A stretch of 34,896 nt of DNA, from contig JAJSAH010000017.1 in the NCBI GenBank assembly GCA_024274875.1, positions 1 through 34,896 of the forward strand, given 5' to 3'. Below, one piece after another: positions 18,588 through 27,892 of this stretch (position 1 is its first letter; every line of letters starts with the position of its first letter). The DNA comes from an archaeon (GTDB taxonomy: Archaea; Micrarchaeota; Micrarchaeia; CAILAH01). The position numbers and the translations under genes were made by a program. Below the pieces are notes generated by a model, which had not been told where the DNA came from, did not search any database, and worked only from the letters and a program-made list of their open reading frames with translations.

Positions 18588-19523
18588 ATGCCAGCAGAGA
18601 ATGAAAGAAAGCGCGTGCTCATACAATTGCCGGAAGGCCTTAAAAGCAGGGCAGTTGAATATGTTAAACAGTATGAATCGGAAGGTTATGAAGTGTTTGT
18701 ATCAGCAGAGCCCTGCTACGGCGCCTGCGAGATTCCCATTCATGAAGCAAAAATGCTTGGGTGCAGCAAGATTGTGCATTTCGGCCATGCGAAATTCTGC
18801 GATGTTGATAGCATAGAAGTTGAATATGTGCCATTGTTCGAGCGCATAGATGGAATTGAGGAATTGATAAATAAAGCCATTGAAAAAGGATTGGAACAGC
18901 ATAAAAATATCGGACTTATAACTAACATTAGCCATGCGAAGCAGATTGATGAAATTAAGAATGAATTTGAGAAGCATGGCAAAACAGTTCATATCTCTGA
19001 AGGAAGCGGAAGATGCCCGTACCGCGCGCAGGTGCTTGGTTGCGATATCACTGCATTGAACAGAATAAGAAATGATATAGATTGCCTTATCTATTTTGGG
19101 GGAGGAACATTTCATGCGCTTGCGCCTGGCGTGGTGGATGAGAATTATTCGCTGCCAACACTATGGATCAATCCGTTTTCAAGGCAGGTGAAATGGATTA
19201 CGGAAGATATACAACGAGTGCAAAAGCAGAGAAGAATGAGCATTGCAAAAGCGCTCGATGCAAAAACATACGGAATACTGGTAAGCACAAAATTGGGGCA
19301 GTATAATATGGATGTGGCGATAAATGTGTTAAAACTGGTGGAAAAACAGGGGAAAAGAGGGGTTATAATTGTTGGAAACACATTTGATTTTAATACCCTA
19401 TATAATTTTACGGGCGTGGATGCGTTTATCAATACTGCATGCCCTAGGTTGGTTGACGACCAAAACAAGATTAATAAGCCAATAGTTAATGCACAAGAAT
19501 TAGCGCGAATCCTAGAAAAGTAA
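18588..19523 (+). CDS. dph2: 2-(3-amino-3-carboxypropyl)histidine synthase, diphthamide biosynthesis
   Basis: LIQLPEGLKSRAVEYV; AEPCYGACEIP, GRCPYRAQVLGCD and NTACPRLVDDQ carry candidate FeS-cluster Cys. Confidence 0.92.
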   Translation: MPAENERKRVLIQLPEGLKSRAVEYVKQYESEGYEVFVSAEPCYGACEIPIHEAKMLGCSKIVHFGHAKFCDVDSIEVEYVPLFERIDGIEELINKAIEKGLEQHKNIGLITNISHAKQIDEIKNEFEKHGKTVHISEGSGRCPYRAQVLGCDITALNRIRNDIDCLIYFGGGTFHALAPGVVDENYSLPTLWINPFSRQVKWITEDIQRVQKQRRMSIAKALDAKTYGILVSTKLGQYNMDVAINVLKLVEKQGKRGVIIVGNTFDFNTLYNFTGVDAFINTACPRLVDDQNKINKPIVNAQELARILEK

Positions 19524-19524
19524 A

Positions 19525-19557
19525 ATAAAAAAGAAAAAATTAGCCAGTCAACTGGCT
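19525..19557 (-). terminator. Hairpin plus T-rich tract at the S-layer gene 3' end; the stem overlaps the last codons
   Basis: Minus strand AGCCAGT-TG-ACTGGCT (complement of 19542-19557) then AATTTTTTCTTTTTTATTTTA. Confidence 0.7.
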
Positions 19558-22248
19558 GATGAACTGCTGCGCTGCAGTCATTGTGTCCTCAGCAGAGTAA
19601 CCGGCAACGACAATCTTGCCAGTCTCAACTTCTTGGACAACCACATCACCAGGCGCCTCGAGCGCAACATCAGTTCCGCTGAGGATTGCCTCTGTGACAG
19701 TGTTGACCGCAGGACCACCAACAGCAATCACCGTCTCAGCGCTCGCCGCATCACTGTCAAGCACTACGAGATCGGTCGGCACATCCTGTCTCTCACCAAG
19801 GTTAGCTGCATCAGCTACGCTCAATTCGCAGCTAACTCCCTCAAGACCAGTCACAGTCGCATCTGCGCAGGTTACACCGCCTGTCTCAACATCGATTGAT
19901 TTAACAGTCAATGTCGAGCCGTCGCTCAGATCGATTGAGTCGCCCTCAACCAAATCAGAGTAGGTGGTAACCGTGCCCTCGGTCGTGCCTTCACCAACCG
20001 ACTCAAAGATGAACTGCAGGTTGCCCACGTCCTTCGCTAAGTAGACTGTGTAAGATGTGGTTCCGGTGTCGCCAGTGTCCACATAACTGCCCCTGTGCGT
20101 GTAGTACCTGGTCTCATCTATCTGCGTGCTCGAGTTCGCAAAATTGGTCCTCGTAGAAGAGCTGATGTCATTTGACAGGTCCGCCCTGTAAATCACATAG
20201 TCCTCTTCAGAACCATCTGTCTCGCCAGAGAAGTCAAACTCGAGGTCCCATGCACCACCTGAAGGAGCAGTGCCTGCGCTCTCATCAGTTTTTTCAACTG
20301 CTCTAATTGACAGCCAGTCTGCGTCGTTGTTGCCAGCGTCTTCACCGATGTTTATCAACACAAGGAAGTTGCTGTTCGCAGCAGACAAAGTTCCTGAACC
20401 GTTCAAATCGTTGTTGGTCGTGTTCCACTCACCGATCTCAAACCACATCGGGTACTCCGCACCGCCGAAGTTGTAGTTTACCTTCCAAGCATCAGTCGCC
20501 GGCTCAGTCCTCAAGCCATTAGTGTCTGCGTTCTTAACAGGCACATAGTCGCCGCCAACCTCAACCAAAACTGTTTGGTTGCCAGTCCATGATGCGTCAT
20601 CTGTCGCGGTGTAGTTGTACACTGTCGGGCAGTAGACAAACTCATCGGTTGTAATCTCCTCGCTGTTTCCATCCTGGAACTTGAAGATCTTCTCGCTCGC
20701 TGACACGACAATCACTTTGTCGTTCGTGCTTCCAGAAGTTCCCGCCTCATAGTCCTCAGTGCCATCGTGGTTCGAGGATGTAGAGTTGTGGTTGAACCTG
20801 TATGAGCTCGCACCCTCCAAGGCAAACTGCACATCAACATAGTCGGAATCCTGAAGATCCAAACCTGTGAAAGTGAACCTCCACCTTGTCGGGTCTGGCA
20901 ACACATCAACTGAGTCGCCGGTGTTCAGGTTCTTGTTCTCAGTAGAGAACAGCTGGATCTTGTGCAACCTGTCGGCCTTCGGGCTTGAGTCATCAAGGTC
21001 CTTCCAAATCAACTTGACCTTCCATTTCTTGTTTGTCTCATCATCTATCTTCTTGCCGCTCTCAAGCGTCAACTCATTGGAGAACACAGCAACTTCCGCC
21101 CATTTCTCAGTCAAGGTATAACCTGGAGCTACCTGGTACACGCGAACCCTGTATGTGTTGTCGCCTGCCTGGATCTCTGTTGTTGAACCTGCAGACACAA
21201 CCTTGTTCGCAATCTCCTCACCTGCAGAGTTCTTCACTGAGAAAATCGCAAGGTCGCTTGACTGACTACCGGACGCTGGCTTAAGGTCACCGAGCACCAA
21301 AGTGTTGCCGTCGCCCAAATCAAGCGATTCACCGATCTGCAACTTAGGAGAGTACGCGCTCTCTTTCGCAAGCTTTATCTTGCCGCCTTCAGTCGCGCTT
21401 GAACCACTTCCACCGTTAGGCTGTTCCATATCAGAGATGATCCACTCTTCGCCAAGGTACTTAACCTTAACCCTGTGGTTCTCAGTTGCCTTGTCTGTGT
21501 TGTAGTCGCTGTGCGATGAGTTCACACAGTATGCCCAATCACCCCCAACAGAGTCCTGGCATACGGGGATACCGTCCGTTCCAAACACAATCTCATACGC
21601 AACCTTTGTGTTGGATGACCTAAAGTCGCCATCATCATTGTTGAATGCGACTCCATCGGACTTAGCATACAAATACTGCTCCTCTTCATACTCAGCGCCT
21701 GCCTGCGTGTCCTTTGGAACATAGTCGGCAAGCGGAGTGAAATCACTTCCGGTCACCTTAATTGCGTTAATCGTCGCGGAACTCGTTCCTGAGTTGAATG
21801 GGTCAGGCGTTGCAGTAATTGTGTCTTGGGACCTGTCCTTCATGTCCTCATCAATATAGTCATCGATAAGCATTTCCATCGCATACGCGCCAGCTGGGAT
21901 CGTTCCCGCAGGTGATTCCAACTCAAGCGTTACGGATTTGCTCAACACTTCGCACACGCCTGCCTCGCCGGCAGCTTCGCATGACAAGCCATCCAAACCC
22001 GTAGGCGTCGCAGTCACTTCACTCTGCTTAAATGCGCGGTTGCCCAACACAGCCGCAATGTTCGCAGCAGCCACTCCGTCACTAGCTTTCGCAGCAGCAC
22101 CAACCACAACCTTTGCCAAAGGCATTCCGTTGGCGTTCACAAGCTCCGTATTGCCAAACGTCACGGAGCCGGCTCCCAGCAAAGCACCGCCTAACAAGGC
22201 CGCGCCTGCAGCAAGAGCCACAATTTTCTTCGTGTTCAGACTTTTCAT
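19540..22248 (-). CDS. S-layer protein (Methanococcales-type S_layer_N / S_layer_C family)
   Basis: Signal peptide MKSLNTKKIVALAAGAALLGGALLGAGSVTFG; C-terminal VIAVGGPAVNTVTEAILSG...GKIVVAGYSAEDTMTAAQQFISQL; Ser/Thr/Asp-rich, multiple N-x-S/T sites. Confidence 0.9.
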   Translation of the reverse strand: MKSLNTKKIVALAAGAALLGGALLGAGSVTFGNTELVNANGMPLAKVVVGAAAKASDGVAAANIAAVLGNRAFKQSEVTATPTGLDGLSCEAAGEAGVCEVLSKSVTLELESPAGTIPAGAYAMEMLIDDYIDEDMKDRSQDTITATPDPFNSGTSSATINAIKVTGSDFTPLADYVPKDTQAGAEYEEEQYLYAKSDGVAFNNDDGDFRSSNTKVAYEIVFGTDGIPVCQDSVGGDWAYCVNSSHSDYNTDKATENHRVKVKYLGEEWIISDMEQPNGGSGSSATEGGKIKLAKESAYSPKLQIGESLDLGDGNTLVLGDLKPASGSQSSDLAIFSVKNSAGEEIANKVVSAGSTTEIQAGDNTYRVRVYQVAPGYTLTEKWAEVAVFSNELTLESGKKIDDETNKKWKVKLIWKDLDDSSPKADRLHKIQLFSTENKNLNTGDSVDVLPDPTRWRFTFTGLDLQDSDYVDVQFALEGASSYRFNHNSTSSNHDGTEDYEAGTSGSTNDKVIVVSASEKIFKFQDGNSEEITTDEFVYCPTVYNYTATDDASWTGNQTVLVEVGGDYVPVKNADTNGLRTEPATDAWKVNYNFGGAEYPMWFEIGEWNTTNNDLNGSGTLSAANSNFLVLINIGEDAGNNDADWLSIRAVEKTDESAGTAPSGGAWDLEFDFSGETDGSEEDYVIYRADLSNDISSSTRTNFANSSTQIDETRYYTHRGSYVDTGDTGTTSYTVYLAKDVGNLQFIFESVGEGTTEGTVTTYSDLVEGDSIDLSDGSTLTVKSIDVETGGVTCADATVTGLEGVSCELSVADAANLGERQDVPTDLVVLDSDAASAETVIAVGGPAVNTVTEAILSGTDVALEAPGDVVVQEVETGKIVVAGYSAEDTMTAAQQFISQLTG

Positions 22249-22250
22249 TC

Positions 22251-22337
22251 CTTCACCTCATTTTTCAACATCGGAAGAGACTATGGCTTAGCCCCGCTCC
22301 GAAGCAGTGTTAGAGATTGCGAGATAACCTTTTTAAA
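22251..22337 (-). promoter_or_regulatory. S-layer gene promoter and ~60-nt leader with Shine-Dalgarno-like GAGGTGA
   Basis: TTTAAA at 22332-22337, ~86 bp from the ATG; minus strand ...AAAATGAGGTGAAGGAATG. Confidence 0.6.
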
Positions 22338-22421
22338 GATTAAATATATTTGTTAAGTTTAATTTATATCATTAAATATATATTACGGCATTTTCATAAA
22401 ACTTCATCACATATAAACGGA

Positions 22422-24095
22422 TTACAGAAGTGTCTGCGCGGCGTAGTATAGAATGAACATCAACGGAAGCAGGAATATGAAGTACAGCATGAACCGTTTC
22501 CATGAGCCCGAATAATCCGCCATAAACAGGCTTGCCAACAAGGCGAACTCTGCGAGATATATATTTATAGACAGCTCAACCGCTGGAAGCAGAGACCTGC
22601 TTGAAGAAACCGCAAGCAAAGATTCTATGTACGAGAGGTCGAGCGACGAGACGAGTGATAGCACCGCACCGAATATGAGCGGAACAAGAAAACATGCAAC
22701 CATCAAATTATATTTTTGCATTGAGAGCACGCTGCTCCGCTCTTTAAGAAGAAGAAACATATCATGAATGTCTTCCGCAGTTTTTTTGAGCGCATCTTCG
22801 AGCGAGGCGCCCACCTCATGGATTTTCATAAGAAGAGATATCCCCCTCTCTATCACAGGAGACCTGTTGAGATCTATGATTGACTGCAACGCAACGCGAA
22901 CTGAGAACCCTGCGTTAACCTGCCTGTGCGCCCTTCTACACTCTCTCGACAGTTCACCGTAATTAGCATTAGCAATCTCTCTTATGACTTTCTCCATGCC
23001 AAAGTTGTGCAGTGACGCTGCGTAGAATAACGCATCAGGCATATAATCTTCCATTCCGGAAATCCTCATATCATCTATATATAGAAATATCCCATACAGC
23101 ACAAGAGGGGACAGAATAATTATGAATGAAAATATAGATTGCGTTATAATAAACATCAACATCGCGAGCGCTAGTGAAAAAAGCGATAAGTACGCAAGAA
23201 ACCTGCGCGCAGGCATGTTTATCCCATATTTGCTGAGAAATATTGTAAATTTAGCCAATTCATCTTCAGACATGAACTCGCTGCCGCGTTTTGATGATAT
23301 AGGTGACAGCGCGCGCATTGCGAGCAGCATCAGCAAAATCAGTGCAGGAAGCGCAATGATATATATAAAGTATATCATCAGAGGCGTAAGAGACACATCC
23401 ATAAATGATGAGCCCACTAATATGTAAGTTGTTGCTAAAGCTGGAACAACAGAACTCAAAGCAATAAGCATAACGCCCATTACAGAACTTCTCGAAGCAT
23501 ATTCTTTCATTCTCGATTTATGCTCTGCGCTTATCTCATCAACAAGCTTGCCCAATCCGCTCTCTTCATACCCATACCGATATAGGAACATTAAATGAGA
23601 TAGGGCCTTATCTAACATGCGGGATGCCACGCTGTTTCGAATTTCATCGAATGCATCGGCTGGGCTCATCCCATTCTGTATATTTTTAGTTATTGATGCA
23701 AAAACCCGGCTGGACTCATCTCCGTATTGAGAGATTGATTCGAGCGCCTTATCGAAGGGAACTCCTATCGCAAGCTCTGTCGAGATTGAACGCAGTTGAA
23801 CAGGCAGTTCAGTTTCAATCTTAAGCGCGATGTTTTTTGCAAAGAGTTTAGGTATCCTGAGCAAACCAAGGTATGCAATCAACGCAAGCAAAATGAATAA
23901 TAGCGCGCCATATTCTTGCTCAAACTGAACAAACGCGCCCATAACATACAACGCTGCTGCGGCAAACGCAATTGAGATAACTGCGCAGTACATTGCATAC
24001 TTCTCAGCGGGAATATGCATGCGCGCGCATGCAAGATCGTGAGAAAGCTCCCTCTCTCTCTCAGCGCTTATCAACCTCAACTTAAGCTTGCGCAT
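22422..24095 (-). CDS. FlaJ/TadC-like type II/IV pilus platform membrane protein (T2SSF family)
   Basis: Two repeated modules ELPVQLRSISTELAIGVPFDKALESIS / YMPDALFYAASLHNFGMEKVIREIA with several TM helices after each. Confidence 0.82.
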   Translation of the reverse strand: MRKLKLRLISAERERELSHDLACARMHIPAEKYAMYCAVISIAFAAAALYVMGAFVQFEQEYGALLFILLALIAYLGLLRIPKLFAKNIALKIETELPVQLRSISTELAIGVPFDKALESISQYGDESSRVFASITKNIQNGMSPADAFDEIRNSVASRMLDKALSHLMFLYRYGYEESGLGKLVDEISAEHKSRMKEYASRSSVMGVMLIALSSVVPALATTYILVGSSFMDVSLTPLMIYFIYIIALPALILLMLLAMRALSPISSKRGSEFMSEDELAKFTIFLSKYGINMPARRFLAYLSLFSLALAMLMFIITQSIFSFIIILSPLVLYGIFLYIDDMRISGMEDYMPDALFYAASLHNFGMEKVIREIANANYGELSRECRRAHRQVNAGFSVRVALQSIIDLNRSPVIERGISLLMKIHEVGASLEDALKKTAEDIHDMFLLLKERSSVLSMQKYNLMVACFLVPLIFGAVLSLVSSLDLSYIESLLAVSSSRSLLPAVELSINIYLAEFALLASLFMADYSGSWKRFMLYFIFLLPLMFILYYAAQTLL

Positions 24096-24120
24096 AGGAA
24101 ATATTTAGCGCAATAAATGA

Positions 24121-25674
24121 TTAAAATGCGTTTTTGTCATATGTGTTCAAAACAATCCTCTGCAATTCTATCGGCTTTATCTCCTCAGCAACCTGAAGCG
24201 CGTATGATAATTTTGATTCGCTGTCTGAATAAATCTCCAATATAACATCTCCTTTCTTTATCTTATCGCCATGCTCAACTTTCAGAATTATGCCTGCGCC
24301 CTTAACCTTCGGAGATCCTGCAGCCCGCGCAATGCGTGATATCTTTTTGTTGCAAACATACTCAACCCTTCCCGACCGCTCTGCATACAATTCACCCTTA
24401 TACTGCCCTATGGGAAGATTATCAATGCTTAGGTTAGGGCTTCCGCCCTGCGCCTCAACAATTTCTCTTAACTTGTTGAACGCTTTCCCAGATTTCACAA
24501 TACCTATTGCGCTGTCAAACCCATTGCCTTTCTCAACTAAACCTGCAGATTCAAGCAGAGAACCTGCAAGCATGCATCCTTTGTTTAAAAGATCTTGCGG
24601 TCCGCCTCCCTGCAAAACTTCTATCACATCTTTGCATTCCAATGCCGGACCCACTCCGTACCCTATCGGGTCGCTTCCTTCGGTAACAAACACGCGCGTC
24701 TTGATTCCAACGCGAGTTCCTATATCGATGAAATCCTTCGCAAGCTGTTTAGCTTTTGCAGGATCCTCCATTTTTGCGCCTCTGCCCACCGGTATATCTA
24801 TTACAGCATACTCTGATCCCGCCGCCTTCTTCTTAGCCATTATGCTTGCGAGGAGCATGCCGCGCGGGTCAAGCCTGAAAGGATACCGTATCCTTATTAG
24901 CTTGTCATCTGCAGGAGCAAGGTGCGCTCCCCCGCCCCATACAACGCATCCATGTGTCTTTAAAACAATGTTGCGGATTTCTTCTATTGAGAAATTAACA
25001 TCGCATAATGTTTCCATCGTATCAGCAGTTCCTGCCGCAGATGTGATCGCGCGCGAAGAAGTTTTTGGCATATACGCGCCTGCTGCAGCGAGTATAGGCA
25101 CAACAATCATTGTTGTGCGGTTGCCTGCAACGCCGCCTATGCAATGCTTATCAACTATGGGATGCACGCCTAAATCTAAAGTATCTCCTGAGTTCATTAT
25201 AGAATATGTCAGCGAAACTGTCTCCTCCGCGTTGAATCCCCTCGTATATACGCCTGCAACAAACACTGCAAGCTCTGCCTCGCTCAGCTTGTTTGCCATG
25301 AGGTCTTTGATTATTGTATCTATTTCACTTGATTTCAGCTCGCCTCCGTCAAGCTTCTTTTTTATGTACTCAATTGACGCAGGCTTTCTCAAAGGCATTA
25401 TGTAAACTTTATCACCGGGATTTAGCTTAAGCTGGTCGGCAATCTCGATGAACACCCCAACCTCGCCTTCCTTAACAAGAGTTGATGAAGTGTCTACGAT
25501 TGCTGAAAGCACTTTATCTTTGCGAATTATCTCTACGCGGTCGTTAAGGAATAGGTCGCGTTGCCGCGCCTCGGATTCATTGAGAACAACTATAGGTAAT
25601 CCTGCCCCTATATCAAATATCTTGACCTTGTATGAAACCTTTATGTGCTCTCTTGCCTTGTCGTCCATATTCAA
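24121..25674 (-). CDS. deoA: AMP phosphorylase (thymidine phosphorylase family)
   Basis: VDKHCIGGVAGNRTTMIVVPILAAAGAYMPKTSSRAITSAAGTADTMETL; N-terminal archaeal extension; 517 aa. Confidence 0.93.
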   Translation of the reverse strand: MNMDDKAREHIKVSYKVKIFDIGAGLPIVVLNESEARQRDLFLNDRVEIIRKDKVLSAIVDTSSTLVKEGEVGVFIEIADQLKLNPGDKVYIMPLRKPASIEYIKKKLDGGELKSSEIDTIIKDLMANKLSEAELAVFVAGVYTRGFNAEETVSLTYSIMNSGDTLDLGVHPIVDKHCIGGVAGNRTTMIVVPILAAAGAYMPKTSSRAITSAAGTADTMETLCDVNFSIEEIRNIVLKTHGCVVWGGGAHLAPADDKLIRIRYPFRLDPRGMLLASIMAKKKAAGSEYAVIDIPVGRGAKMEDPAKAKQLAKDFIDIGTRVGIKTRVFVTEGSDPIGYGVGPALECKDVIEVLQGGGPQDLLNKGCMLAGSLLESAGLVEKGNGFDSAIGIVKSGKAFNKLREIVEAQGGSPNLSIDNLPIGQYKGELYAERSGRVEYVCNKKISRIARAAGSPKVKGAGIILKVEHGDKIKKGDVILEIYSDSESKLSYALQVAEEIKPIELQRIVLNTYDKNAF

Positions 25675-25678
25675 TCAA

Positions 25679-26578
25679 TCACCTTGAAAGCAGCATTATC
25701 GACTGCGGAGGCACTATGCCCTTCTCAGTGATGTATGCTGTGATATATCTGGATAATGTAAGATCAAACGCAGGGTTTCTTATAGATAGATTGCGCGGTT
25801 TCTTGCCCGATAAAACTTCTGATGGATCGCGCTCTTCAATAACCTCCTGCACGCCCCATCGCGTCAGCATATTAAACTTGTGCAGTTCTGCCGCGGAATA
25901 GAATGGGATGTCGTATTCATACGCAAAATGCGCAATTGCTGAGGTTCCAATCTTGTTTATTAGATTGCCTGATGCAGTTATAGCATCCGCGCCAACGAAT
26001 ACTGCATTGCAGTTCTTCATGTAAACCTGTGCTGCGCTGTCAACGATCAAAGTCGTCGGTATTCCATGCGACGACAATTCTTTCGCAGTTTTAACTCCTT
26101 GGAATTTCGGGCGCGTCTCGCCAACAACCACTGAAAACTCCTTGCCATCGTCATATGCCTGCTTGAATATGGATACTACTGTAGAGCTGTGGCAATGAGT
26201 AAAGTATCTGCCGCCGTTTCCTACTAATGCTGCTCCATAATCTACAAGCATGATGAACTTCTCCTTCATCTCTGCGAGCAATGTTTTTCTCAATGTTCTT
26301 AACTGTTCCTTCATCTCATCTACTGATGAATACTCATCGCTAGCTATGCGCGAGATTATGAACTTTAAATAATTTCTCAGCATAGGTTCAGTCGGACGCG
26401 CTGATGCAATCGCATCAGCAGTTACAAGCATTCTCGAAAAATACGCATTGCGGTCATTCCCTCTGAATGAATCTGATTCAAGCACCATCGCCTCAACAGC
26501 GGCTTTTGCTATGTTGCGCGCGCCCTGCACTTTAAGGTTCTTTATGTCGCTTATTATTTTCTTCGCTTTGTTATTCAT
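25679..26578 (-). CDS. e2b2: Ribose-1,5-bisphosphate isomerase (eIF2B-alpha/beta/delta family)
   Basis: VQGARNIAKAAVEAM; VVGETRPKFQGVKTAKELSSHGIPTTLIVDSAAQVYMKNCNAVFVGADAITASGNLINKIGTSAIA; start MNNKAKKI at 26578. Confidence 0.9.
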   Translation of the reverse strand: MNNKAKKIISDIKNLKVQGARNIAKAAVEAMVLESDSFRGNDRNAYFSRMLVTADAIASARPTEPMLRNYLKFIISRIASDEYSSVDEMKEQLRTLRKTLLAEMKEKFIMLVDYGAALVGNGGRYFTHCHSSTVVSIFKQAYDDGKEFSVVVGETRPKFQGVKTAKELSSHGIPTTLIVDSAAQVYMKNCNAVFVGADAITASGNLINKIGTSAIAHFAYEYDIPFYSAAELHKFNMLTRWGVQEVIEERDPSEVLSGKKPRNLSIRNPAFDLTLSRYITAYITEKGIVPPQSIMLLSR

Positions 26579-26600
26579 AAATGAGTATTTGCAATATAAC

Positions 26601-26606
26601 TTTAAA
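26601..26606. promoter_or_regulatory. Palindromic TTTAAA between e2b2 and ftsZ
   Basis: Centre ~28 bp from ATG 26632 (+) and ~25 bp from ATG 26578 (-). Confidence 0.6.
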
Positions 26607-26631
26607 AAAGTTGACAAACTTAATTCTTCGT

Positions 26632-27702
26632 ATGGAAGAAAACATTGCTGAAGAGCTGAATATAAACAGCGAGGATGATGAGCTAATACAATTCCTTAAC
26701 GAAACAAAACCAAAAATCTGCGTTGTTGGAACTGGGGGGAGCGGATGCAATACTATCAACAGGCTCAGGCAGATGGGCATTCACGGAGCTGAGTTGGTCG
26801 GGGTGAATACAGATGTGCAGCACCTTCTCAAAATCAAATCAGATAAAAAAATTCTTATAGGAAAGAAAATCACAAAAGGAATGGGAGCCGGAAGCAACCC
26901 TGAAGTAGGGGAGGCTGCCGCTAAAGAAAACATTTCTGATATAGAGAAAGCGCTTGAAGGAGCATCAATGGTGTTTGTCACATGCGGGCTTGGAGGAGGC
27001 ACGGGCACAGGGTCTGCGCATGTAATTGCAGAGACAGCTAAGAGCCTCGGAGCGCTCACTGTAGGCGTGGTCACTCTCCCTTTCTATTCCGAAGGAAGAG
27101 CAAGGAGGAAGAATGCTTTGGAAGGGTTGAACAGGCTTAAGAAAAAAGCCGACACGACGATAGTAATCCCTAATGATAAACTGCTCACAATTGCGCCCGA
27201 CCTTCCGCTTAACACTGCGTTCAGGCTGTCTGATGAGGTGCTTGCAGGCGCATCTAAAGGCATAACTGAGCTCATAACAAAGGCAGGGCTCGTGAATCTC
27301 GACTTTGCGGATATAAAAACAACTCTATCTAACGGAGGGTATGCAGTGATCGGCACTGGCGAATCAGCCATAGATGCAAAACCGAACGAGCGCGCTAAAC
27401 ATGCGATTGAAGCCGCGCTCAACTCGCCGCTGCTTGATGCAGACATCAAAGACTCCGACCGCGCGCTTGTGAATGTAATTGGGGGCGCAGATATGACATT
27501 GCGCGAAGCAGAATTAATGGTTACTGAAGTATCAAACAGAATTGCAAAAGATTCACACATCATCTGGGGTGCAAGGGTTGATGAGGAACTGCCTAAGAAT
27601 ATAATAAAGGTTCTTGTGCTAATAGCTGGTGCAGAGTTCCCTGAATACAAGCTTGAGATGAAAAAGATTGAGGAGCTCAACATTGACTTAGATTCCATAT
27701 AG
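26632..27702 (+). CDS. ftsZ: Cell division protein FtsZ
   Basis: CVVGTGGSGCNTINRL; FVTCGLGGGTGTGSAHVIAE; start MEENIAEEL 28 bp downstream of TTTAAA. Confidence 0.96.
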   Translation: MEENIAEELNINSEDDELIQFLNETKPKICVVGTGGSGCNTINRLRQMGIHGAELVGVNTDVQHLLKIKSDKKILIGKKITKGMGAGSNPEVGEAAAKENISDIEKALEGASMVFVTCGLGGGTGTGSAHVIAETAKSLGALTVGVVTLPFYSEGRARRKNALEGLNRLKKKADTTIVIPNDKLLTIAPDLPLNTAFRLSDEVLAGASKGITELITKAGLVNLDFADIKTTLSNGGYAVIGTGESAIDAKPNERAKHAIEAALNSPLLDADIKDSDRALVNVIGGADMTLREAELMVTEVSNRIAKDSHIIWGARVDEELPKNIIKVLVLIAGAEFPEYKLEMKKIEELNIDLDSI

Positions 27703-27704
27703 AG

Positions 27705-27881
27705 GTGGCCGGATTGGTAAGATTTGTGGTGGATTTCATAAACCAGTCAAAAAGAGTCATGAAAGTTGCAAAAAAGCCTGCATACTCTGAATTTGAGCGA
27801 ATGTTTAGGATTGTATCCATATCAGCATTCGCTATCGGATTGCTGGGGTTCATCATAAGTTTCATATTTTCTCTGTTATAG
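27705..27881 (+). CDS. secE: Protein translocase subunit SecE (Sec61 gamma)
   Basis: GTG-start 58-aa frame (M)AGLVRFVVDFINQSKRVMKVAKKPAYSEFERMFRIVSISAFAIGLLGFIISFIFSLL between ftsZ and nusG; absent from the ORF track. Confidence 0.9.
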   Translation: MAGLVRFVVDFINQSKRVMKVAKKPAYSEFERMFRIVSISAFAIGLLGFIISFIFSLL

Positions 27882-27892
27882 TTGGTGGTCGA

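Noticed and set aside
24290-25405. 371-aa plus-strand ORF antisense to deoA
   Set aside because: Low-complexity Pro/Ser/Ala-rich translation lying fully inside a well-supported gene; shadow ORF from codon bias.
27084-27698. 204-aa minus-strand ORF antisense to ftsZ
   Set aside because: Shadow ORF, Ser/Ala-rich, within a clear ftsZ.
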